Positions 36,301 through 48,300 of a stretch of 64,000 nucleotides of DNA are shown here, in pieces. Numbering within the stretch: position 1 is the first letter of the stretch; each line of letters starts with the position of its first letter. The position numbers and the translations under genes were made by a program. Under the pieces are notes generated by a model that did not search any database, was not told the origin of the DNA, and saw only the letters and a list, made by a program, of their open reading frames with translations. Source of the DNA: Actinernus sp. WN-2022 (lineage: Eukaryota > Cnidaria > Anthozoa > Actiniaria > Actinernidae); contig JAOWCC010000577.1 in assembly GCA_030867875.1 (NCBI GenBank), positions 144,638,344 to 144,702,343 on the forward strand. The letters run 5' to 3'.

Positions 36301-39300
36301 ATTGTTTTGCTCAGGGGGCTAGCATCATCAGTTCATTTTCACCATAATTGTTTTTCATGCAGCGTCAAAGGTGACTTGGTCTATCACAGTTTTGCCTATT
36401 TTCGGGTGCATACGACTGTTCAACCCACACAAAATGGCGTTAACTGACCCTATTTCGTGCTGCCTAATGTAGCAACTTGTAAAACCTCGACAAACGTTAC
36501 TGAACGAAGTTGCAGAAAAGGAAATGGCAATTGACACCTCTCCGAGGCATTTCTCTTGTGGCCGACTAAGGGGGGGGGGGGGGGGGGGGGGGGTAGTACG
36601 CCCGCCCGATCGCCGTTTTTATGGACCGTTTTAATGGTTCTCATTAAAAACGTTGAAAGTTGCTGCACCCTTTCGTTCAGGTTTCTGGATACCTTCATCA
36701 GTTATGTGAGTGCGCGCATTTTTTTCCTCTAACCATTTCAGAGAAGCCAATCATCACATGCCTTGGTCCTGGCTGCAACAACACACAGATGGAAATAGCG
36801 GAGAGCACAGTTCAGCTCGACTGCAAAGCCGAAGGCTACCCCCCACCGGTGCTTTATTGGTACAGACTTGGAGGCCCAATGCCCCTCAACAAACCACTAT
36901 TCAATGGCAGTATCCGACTTGTCAATGTCAAGATGAGCGATAGTGGGGACTATGTGTGCTATGCAAATAACTCAAAGGGATTCGCATCCGAGAAACTCAA
37001 ACTTGTCGTGTGGGGTGAGTTAACAGGATACAGAATGCATTGAACGTAAAATATTACAAAATTGTGTGCATCGTACCTCTGGTACCAGAGGTTTTCTAGA
37101 GAGAGAACAGCCTCGGAGAAGCTCTGTCTCCGCGGCTGTTCTCTCTAGAAAACCTCTGGAACCAGGGTATTGAAGGTACTGCCTTTGTGAAACAATTTCG
37201 TTCTGGCCATGGAACTGCAAATGGTTAAACCTTCACGTCTTCTCGGGTAAGGACGTTAAAGATAAGGACGTTAAATCGTAGGTCCTCGGAGAACTCTATC
37301 GATCGAAGCGCTTACGCGGGCATTTTCCAGAGGACAGTTTTACGTTTGCTGAGTATATTGATGATTTTAAGTATTATTTCTTTTTAACAGAAAAATGTAC
37401 ATGCCCGAAGAAAGTAATGACAAACTGGTACGTGCTTCCGCCCTACACGAAAACGGAATTGCCAAGCACAAAAGCCTTTTTAGGATCCTACTTACGAAGA
37501 TCTTTAGTATTTGCTGCGGTAATTGTACCGGAGGGCACGGATCCACTGAAATATTCTTTGACAGTCAAACTCAAAGAAGACAAATCTCGTAGAGGTTAAA
37601 GAACACATCAAGAACGACGCCACCATCTCCTTTCCAATTCCAGGCAATAAGGACGATCGGCAATACCAAAATAACTATAAGTTTATACCATTAGTAAGTT
37701 CTCCTGGCGTTGCGTTAATATTGGTTGATGAGGCGCCAGGGACTTCCGCGCGAGCTGTGTTCAACTCGGTTCTTGGTGGCTGGCCTGTGCTCGTACTGAC
37801 TCTAGTTATGGCGCTGTTATCTGGGATGATTATGTGGGCGCTGGTGAGTGATAATTTTTACCGATGGGGATGTGGTTGGGAGGAGGTCTAGAGGGCTTAC
37901 AATGGTCGGAGAAAAAAAATTTGTCATTGGTTTAGCACGTGATTTCTTAACTAGCGAAGGCCTTTAAAGTGCACCTAACCCCTTTTGCAATTTTTATACA
38001 TATGAATCTTTGAAAGGTTTTGAGTACTTCTGTTAAGTAATGTTTTGCTTACATAGAATACTCTATGTTCTAGGCTTGTTTGAAATGGTGATAATTTGAC
38101 CTTTCCTGACCCATGACTGCGTAAGAAAAAGACTGGGTCGATTCTTGATCTTACGTCATATAATTCATTCCACTTTGCAATAATTTGAATAAATATTTAG
38201 CATTTTGTCTAAAATAACTGTTTTCTTTACTAACAACCCACAGACTGTGTATATTATCTATATATCGATGTTGTTGTGATAGAAAGGCGCCATGGAGAAT
38301 AATGCATTAATGAGGTGACGTAAGATCAAGAATCGACCCAGGCTTTTTCTTACGCGGTCATGGGTCAAGAAAGGTCAAATTTTCACCATTTCAAACAAGC
38401 ATAGAACATAGAGTATTCTATGTAAAGCCAAAAATTTCTTCACAGAAGTACCCAAAACCTTTCAAAGATTCATATGTATAAAAAATTCAAAAGGGGTTAG
38501 TTGCACTTTAAAGGGACACTGTCAACCCCCAAATGCATGAGAAACGTTCTCATGACGAATTATAAAAATAACTACGCAGATTAGCAGAGTAATTCCCCTG
38601 TATACTGGAGGAAAATCTAGACAATTTTGGTGAAGGATTGCCGAAAGCCTAGAGTGGATGAAAAATATTGCTTTTAAGAGAAATTTAGACGGCAATTTGA
38701 AATCGGTTCACTGTAGTGCATGTAACCGATATCAAGTTTCTGAAGTTTCTAGAATAATCTTTTGTAATCTACTTTAATCTTTGCCATTCTCTATTGAAAA
38801 CGCTTGAAAATCATATCAGGACATTCACATGGTATTTCTCTTCTATCTCAGGGTGTTATTTTTGTAGTTTTGTTTTAAAGAAACCTATCTTGAAGGTTGA
38901 ATTCGGTGTCGATATGCTGTTAACAACCTAGAAAACTCTAGAACTACAAACAGTCTCTGTGTTTTTCTTCGTCGTTTATCAGTATCATTCTACTAGTGTA
39001 TGTAGTTATGATATTGAATCATGTTTGCCGCGTAGCACTAGTAAGTGTAAATAATGTAATATAAAGTGGTAAGCTGTAGCCCTACGAGGGAAAGAGAAAA
39101 AATATCATTCTACTAGTGCCCGAGCGAAAGCTGGAGGAGAGCCAAACATCTCCCAAGGGGTCCACCTCCCCCTCAATTGAGAGTTTTGACTCATTCTCAA
39201 TATTCGCTCGGACAAAAATACCAAGAGCGACAGCTAGAACACGCGGACAGTAACCAAGCGACTTGTTCGCAGTCTAAGAAAACTCATATTAAGCTGCAGC

Positions 39301-42300
39301 AAGCACTTTACTTAGACTTTGATAGTTTGATAGTTGGTAACATGTTTGAGAGTTGGTAACATGCAACCATTATCAGATGTTTTTAATGATCAATCTTTGT
39401 TATGATCTGGATACTAGTCGGGCTTGTGATACAATTACATTAAGTACAGTCACCAACTTACGATTACTTGTCCCTCCTCAGGACACATGGACCAATCCCG
39501 ACGAATTTCCTCGTTCGTTCATCAAGGGAAGCGTGAGGGATTCTGGTGGGCGTTCGTCACCATGACGACCGTTGGGTGAGCCTCGTTCTGATCTGAGTCA
39601 CTGAATTTCTAACACTGAATTTCTAACGGGACCTGAAACAACCATAGAGGCTGATCAAAACAGGGACCCGGCTAAACCACATATCGAATTGGAATTTAGT
39701 GTGTTGAATTTTGTGGAGGGAGGAAAACCGGAGAATCGAGAGTCAGACGAAGAGCTAACGCTCGAAACGTCAGCTGCTACTCGCTTCCCACGGCGGTTAG
39801 CATACAGTTAATCGACACTTAGTTGACTATACCAGTGTTTATCTTCCGCGAAGATCTACACTAGTTTTTACAGTAACTGGCCCATTAAAGGCCCGTTTGT
39901 GGACGTTGTTGGCTTGTGTTAGTGTTTGACGAGATTAGTTTCGCTGAATGCCTGTGTAGCTGTTAAAGGTAACATACAGAGAGCGTCAGCCTTGCAGCCA
40001 TATGTTCTGTCTGTCCAAAAAACAATATATGTCCTATTAACCGGGGAACTCAAACATGATAGCCTTGTGAGCAATCGACATACATATGAAGCTGTAAAAC
40101 AAATTATTCAGTCCATGACAGCCGATAGTTACTAGTTACCGGCTTTCATGACTGCTGAACTTTCTATCGTGAAGCGCGCTACACTTTCGAAACTTTTGGA
40201 CCAGAAATATTGATTGGAATTCTCTAATATTTTTACAGAAGTAAACACGGATGCTGGCTATGCGAAAGAACAAAATTGATAACATTTGAGTGAATAGTTC
40301 TGTTTTTAGCTGTGCAACATAAATGATGTAGACAATTTTGCGTAAAATTTGATACCTAGGATCACAAACCTCATATTTCAGAAACTTCGTTGTTGCCTTC
40401 GCCAATAACTGCTTACATCGGCTTCCACTGATCTAAACTTCGTTAGCAGTGTCTGTGACCGATATCTACTTATAGAGTGAGATCCCTGACCTCGCGTCGC
40501 CAGCTCGCATAATTACAGTCTCAATCATTAGATCGCAGACATGTGTGTAAAATATACAGAAAGTGCATGTCATTGCACTACGTTGTATCACTCACTTAAC
40601 ACCGATCATCTGCCACATGGTTTATACAGCGGAATTATGCTATGATGAGCGATCAGATTACGGTTGAGGCTAAAGTAACTATTGCACCATCGTGCGTGCA
40701 CCACGATACCGGCATATACTAAAAATCACGTGATCAATGACGTCATCGTTACGACATCACCACCAAGTGATTCATGGGGACCCGATACCATGTCCGTCAT
40801 CGTTACGACATCACCACCAGGTGATTCATGGGGACCCGATACCATGTCCGTCATCGTTACGACATCACCACCACGTGATTCATGGGGACCCGATACCATG
40901 TCCGTCATCGTTACGACATCACCACCACGTGATTCATGGGGACCCGATACCATGTCCGTCATCGTTACGACATCACCACCAGGTGATTCATGGGGACCCG
41001 ATACCATGTCCGTCATCGTTACGACATCACCACCAGGTGATTCATGGGGACCCGATACCATGTCCGTCATCGTTACGACATCACCACCAGGTGATTCATG
41101 GGACCCGATACCATGTCCGTCATCGTTACGACATCACCACCAGGTGATTCATGGGGACCCGATACCATGTCAGTCATCGTTACGACATCACCACCACGTG
41201 ATTCATGGGGACCCGATACCATGTCCGTCATCGTTACGACATCACCACAAGTGATTCATGGGGACCCGATACCATGTCCGTCATCGTTACGACATCACCA
41301 CCAGGTGATTCATGGGGACCCGATACCATGTCCGTCATCGTTACGACATCACCACCAAGTGATTCATGGGGACCCGATACCATGTCAGTCATCGTTACGA
41401 CATCACCACCAAGTAATTCATGGGGACCCGATACCATGTCCGTCATCGTTACGACATCACCACCAAGTGATTCATGGGGACCCGATACCATGTCCGTCAT
41501 CGTTACGACATCACCACCACGTGATTCATGGGAACCCGATACCATGTCCGTCATCGTTACGACATCACCACCACGTGATTCATGGGGACCGATACCATGT
41601 CCGTCATCGTTACGACATCACCACCACGTGATTCATGGGGACCCGATACCATGTCCGTCATCGTTACGACATCACCACCACGTGATTCATGGGGACCCGA
41701 TACCATGTCCGTCATCGTTACGACATCACCACCAGGTGATTCATGGGGACCCGATACCATGTCCGTCATCGTTACGACATCACCACCAGGTGATTCATGG
41801 GGACCCGATACCATGTCCGTCATCGTTACGACATCACCACCAGGTGATTCATGGGGACCCGATACCATGTCCGTCATCGTTACGACATCACCACCAGGTG
41901 ATTCATGGGGACCCGATACCATGTCCGTCATCGTTACGACATCACCACCAGGTGATTCATGGGGACCCGATACCATGTCCGTCATCGTTACGACATCACC
42001 ACCAGGTGATTCATGGGGACCCGATACCATGTCCGTCATCGTTACGACATCACCACCACGTGATTCATGGGGACCCGATACCATGTCCGTCATCGTTACG
42101 ACATCACCACCAGGTGATTCATGGGGACCCGATACCATGTCCGTCATCGTTACGACATCACCACCAGGTGATTCATGGGGACCCGATACCATGTCCGTCA
42201 TCGTTACGAAATCACCACCAAGTGATTCATGGGGACCCGATACCATGTCCGTCATCGTTACGACATCACCACCAGGTGATTCATGGGGACCCGATACCAT

Positions 42301-45300
42301 GTCCGTCATCGTTACGACATCACCACCACGTGATTCATGGGGACCCGATACCATGTCCGTCATCGTTACGACATCACCACCAGGTGATTCATGGGACCCG
42401 ATACCATGTCCGTCATCGTTACGACATCACCACCAGGTGATTCATGGGGACCCGATACCATGTCCGTCATCGTTACGACATCACCACCAGGTGATTCATG
42501 GGGACCCGATACCATGTCCGTCATCGTTACGACATCACCACCACGTGATTCATGGGGACCCGATACCATGTCCGTCATCGTTACGACATCACCACCACGT
42601 GATTCATGGGGACCCGATACCATGTCCGTCATCGTTACGACATCACCACCAGGTGATTCATGGGGACCCGATACCATGTCCGTCATCGTTACGACATCAC
42701 CACCACGTGATTCATGGGGACCCGATACCATGTCCGTCATCGTTACGACATCACCACCAGGTGATTCATGGGGACCCGATACCATGTCCGTCATCGTTAC
42801 GACATCACCACCACGTGATTCATGGGGACCCGATACCATGTCCGTCATCGTTACGACATCACCACCACGTGATTCATGGGGACCCGATACCATGTCCGTC
42901 ATCGTTACGACATCACCACCAGGTGATTCATGGGGACCCGATACCATGTCCGTCATCGTTACGACATCACCACCAAGTGATTCATGGGGACCCGATACCA
43001 TGTCCGTCATCGTTACGACATCAACACCAGGTGATTCATGGGGACCCGATACCATGTCCGTCATCGTTACGACATCACCACCAAGTGATTCATGGGGACC
43101 CGATACCATGTCCGTCATCGTTACGACATCACCACCAAGTGATTCATGGGGACCCGATACCATGTCCGTCATCGTTACGACATCACCACCAGGTGATTCA
43201 TGGGGACCCGATACCATGTCCGTCATCGTTACGACATCACCACCAGGTGATTCATGGGGACCCGATACCATGTCCGTCATCGTTACGACATCACCACCAG
43301 GTGATTCATGGGGACCCGATACCATGTCCGTCATCGTTACGACATCACCACCAGGTGATTCATGGGGACCCGATACCATGTCAGTCATCGTTACGACATC
43401 ACCACCACGTGATTCATGGGGACCCGATACCATGTCCGTCATCGTTACGACATCACCACCACGTGATTCATGGGGACCCGATACCATGTCCGTCATCGTT
43501 ACGACATCACCACCAAGTGATTCATGGGGACCCGATACCATGTCCGTCATCGTTACGACATCACCACTAAGTGATTGATGGGAACCCGATATCATATATG
43601 TCAAAGTTTGGGCTGCCTGCCATTAGAAATGTTGGAGGTACGGGTATGTACTAAAATCACGTGATCGATGACGTCATTGTTACGACATCGCTACTATGTT
43701 ACGTCATAGATACGACATCATCACTAAGTGATTCATGGGAAACTCAACACCATGCCTGTCAAAGTTTGAGCCACCTTTGATTAATATTGGGTGAGTTAGG
43801 CATGAAAACGTACAAGGGTTTACGTCCGACAAATAGCGTAACCGTCACTTTATAGTTAGTAGCAAGAGGCTAGCGGACCCGACGATGAGGCCTTGACCAA
43901 CGTCATTTCCAACAGCAATTAATGTTCAACATCGATCTTCAATTATTAATTAAATGACATATCTTATCAATTGACATTCAAAGCATTCCATTCTGCTAAC
44001 ATCTTAGTGAGTGAGTGAATGACACGATTCAACCAACCATCCCGATAACTCGTTCCTGTGCATGCACGCATGCGCGCATCCACGAGTTAAAAAGGAACGG
44101 CTCGGATTGAAAGAAGTACCGGTTCCATGAACATTGTTGCCCATTTACTGTTGTCTTTTATATTTTCATGGAAGAAGGAAATGGATCAGTTCTACTTTGA
44201 AGTTGCATGGAAACAAATAGCTTTAAAGCTTAGAAAAAAAGACTCGTTAGAAGATACAATTTGCGTGCTTTACCTTCATTTTCGTTTTGTTGCCTTTCCC
44301 GTTAAATCGTTTATCGTCCGCCATATTGCGAGAAAGTGGAGCTTAGATACGCAGTTTGCTTACCGGAAGTGTTGTTCCGTTGAGCAAAGTGGCAACGTTT
44401 TTGTTTCCGCAACATATGTTTCGCGCTCGGGCAAACAAGGAAACAGTTTGGGAAACACTGAAATTCACAAATGTTTTCTCGTTTGCTCCGGTTTTAATAA
44501 GCTCAATACAATGAACTAACATGAACTAATTTTGACTAATAGAATTGACATACTCATTTTGTTGCTGTCAACAGCTATGGAGACAGATCGCCAAGGGGAT
44601 TCTTTGCTCGCATCTTCGCCATTATCTGGGTTCTTGTCGGACTCGTGATCACGTCGATTTTTACGGGTGTTGTAACCACTTCGTTGACTGCCATTACACT
44701 TAGCACAGACACCAAGCTGTATGGAACGAGTGTAAGTAGCCAGCATTGTGCATTTACTCTCCTAATGATGTACATGCAACCATTTCTCGAATTTGATTGG
44801 CTGAGAGCAGCTGTATTTATGCTAAACATCAGTGCCAAATCATGTAATACATCATATTAATGAGTAAAATCTATCCAATCAGGACTCACGAACTGGATTG
44901 ACTGACAGCCGGCGGTCTTTCAAAACGTTTGCAACAATGTAGGACAATAACCCCGACACAGCCTAGTCCTTAGGCCTTCTGGCCGGTATTTTGTCTGAGT
45001 GGGTTAATGAGATCCCTGTGGTTTGTAATGGCTTGTGACGTCACCAACTGTCAACCAGAAACAGTGAGCAGTGACGTCACAAGCCATTACAAACCACAGG
45101 GATCCCATTAACCCACTCAGACAAAATACCAGCCAGAAGGCCTAGGGACTAGGCTGACCCCGACACTGAACAAAGCGATATTTCCACATTTACTGAAGCA
45201 AACTACTGAATAACAAATACGTGTATGACTATTATTAACAAGTAATCATATAGCTTTCTTGTGCAATTCTGGATTAATTTGAACTCGTGTGATTTTTCAG

Positions 45301-48300
45301 TCAAAGAGCTCAAATTGTATGATGGGCAGGTTTGCAATTGATAGAGCCATAATGCTGTCTTTAATGGTTTCAGATTGTAGCCGTTTCAAACTCGACGGAA
45401 TACCGACTCGGTTTAAACAAGAATGCTAATATTACAGGTCGGTAGAGAACATTAGTTTCGATTACAGTCAGAGCTTAAACGCAGCAGGAAATATTATTAA
45501 CAAACAGAATAAATAAATATCTAAGGATGATATTATTCTAGAAATACCGAGCCTGCGAACAGCATCCCTTTCTTGATGGGAAGAAATTTCCCAATATTAA
45601 AAAGTAGTTCGGTTTTTGAATTTTCTTTTCTTAGTAGAGGGTGATATCAATAACAGAGATTAATTTACCGTTTGGAGAGTCAACTGACAAACGATCTATG
45701 TATGTTTTAGGGATCAATACACCTATACCGGCCGTAAAAATCTATGCACGTGCTGGATATTAAGAACATTACTGATGTAGATTATAGATGGTTTGAAATA
45801 CCCCTCTCTCCTCCCCTTAGCAGTTTCTTTTGGATATCCGGTTAGGGTTCTAGGATCTAATGACAGTTTTCCTTACCCTTTTCTATACTTCAACTCGTGA
45901 AATCCCTACCCTTTTATATACCTCCAGCCTGAAAAGGTACCCCTTTCGGGCGGAGCCTCCCCGTATAGTCCATTATAGGGAGTATCCCTCCCCCGAGGGG
46001 TTCTAGGGAATTAAGGGTGCAGGGCGAGGAAGAGCTGGAGAGGCTGAGTGGGTTGGAGACTGGATTTTAATGGATTTATTGTCCTTTACCAGGAGAGGAA
46101 ACATATGAAAAGGTAGCCAGTCGCTTAATAAACCGTGATTTCAAGGGAGCACTCGTCGATACGTACGTGGCCGGAGAAGTCGACGCTTTCAGTAGTCCCA
46201 GTCTTCGCGTCGGTAGAATCATCGACTACGCATCGCATTACGGGATCGTGTTCGGGAATCCAGGCGGTCCTTTGTCACATAAAATATTCCAGACGTGTAT
46301 GAATGATTATGTTCTCACAAACAAGGCCGAAATATTCAAGACAGTTGAGGCTAACACTAAACCTATGAAGGTAAGAACCCTGAAGATACAAGATCTCGTC
46401 TGTATGAATTCGTTAAGCTGCTAACGAACAGATCAACCGGTGGACATTCAGATCTCATTCAATCGGACATTGTCTTTCGGCCCAAGCGATCACTTCCACA
46501 TATTAGCTTGATTGGACCGCTTTATTTATAAAGAAAAAAGTAAGAAAAATAACCTAGAACACATTTTAATTCTAATTGGCATAACTGGAAGCTTGTGCTT
46601 TAGTTAAGGAATATAAAAATATGATTGATAGCTGTGCCTCTATATAAAATTTGAATTCCTTCTCTGTCTTAATAGCACATTTGCATGATGACGTCACATG
46701 AGATCTGAGATCAACTTTATTTAAACACACGCAGCACCCTCACAACTAGAAGCTGATTTCCAGAAGGGGCGTGCACTACTCGTATAAATAAAATAATGTT
46801 CTAAGCTAAAAACTAATACATGTCAATCTATGATAAATACTACTATAAATACTACTAAAAACTGCTAACTACTATATTTAGATACTAATGCATATAATTA
46901 CGCTAATAGGCCGGGGGAAATCTTTGAGCGAAACTGGGCTAATGACTCAGAGATTCTTAATTCTATAGGTAATTCATTCCATATTTTGGCTCCATTGTAA
47001 CTAAGGCTCTTTTTTAGGAATTCAGTTTTAGGAAGAGGAACGGAAACTTTTTTACGTGTATTCCGCAGGTCGTAGTTGCAATTGACTGCATACGAGTCAC
47101 TGAAGATGCTAGAGAGCCGTTGAGGTGCCAAATTGTTGATTATTTTGAACATGAGTCCAGCCTTAATTTTAGCTCTCCGCTCCCCAAGTGTGATCCAACC
47201 CAATGAGCGGAGAGCTATTTCAGATTGCCCAGCTTCGTTCGGACGCTTCATAATCACCCTAGCGCACCTGTTGCGCTGTGATAGTATGCTTCCCAATGAG
47301 TCCCACACCTCGCAACAATAGTCGAAGTGGGGTTGCACAAGGGCATTATAAACGCATACTAGCGTATCACGGTCTACAAATTCCCTGAGCTTTTTTATTG
47401 CCCCAATTCCCGATGAGACGTTCTTGGCTATGTCATCAATGTGTTTTTCCCATGTTAGAAATTCGTCTATGCGTACACCGAGTATCTTGCAATCATTGAC
47501 TCGTTTGACTGGGTCAACGCCAATAAGAACATTAGGTTCTCCGGCAAGATTTTGTATTTTGGGTCTTGATCCAATCAAGGTGTACTCTGTTTTGGCTATA
47601 TTCAGGCTTAATTTGTTAGCTGATAGCCATTTTTTAACATTACTAAGGTCATGATTCAGGACCACTTCAGCTTCATTAACTGACTTGCCAACAGCCGCTA
47701 GGCTCGTATCATCTGCAAACAACCTAGGGGTAGTATGCTCGAGACAGTTTGGCAAATCATTAATATATAGTATGAACAGAAGTGGACCGAGAATTGACCC
47801 TTGAGGGATTCCACAGGTTACTTTTCTATGACCAGAGGGCCTGCCGTTAACCTGGCAAGTTTGCTCTCTATTGTTTAAGTAAGATTTCATAAGGCCTAAG
47901 GCATGTCCTTTGATACCGTAAGCCATGAGTTTATCCAAGAGGATCTCATGATTTACGGTATCAAACGCCTTTTTTAGATCAAGAAAGATTATAAGGTTGT
48001 AAAGGCCTCGATCCATGTTGATATACCATTCATCGAGTACAGTCCAGCAACGCAGACGCAGTAGAATGGAACCGTCGGAATCCGAATTGATGTTCAGACA
48101 ATAGATCCTGCGCAGTTATATATTCCATTAATTGCTCATATAAGATGTTTTCATATATTTTGCTTATTACTGGAAGTATTGAGATTGGCCTATAATTATC
48201 AAGCACATTTCGAGGACCTTTTTTGTGGAGTGGAATCACCCTAGCTAATTTCCATTCTTATGGAACAGTTTGTGATATAATGGATTTGTTGAAAATTTTC

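Noticed and set aside
40682..43604. Long open frames up to 662 codons on both strands, with an 18-residue repeat
   Set aside because: They come from a stop-free 54-bp tandem repeat whose length is divisible by three; frames change at single-base indels and are open on both strands. The array lies in an intron.
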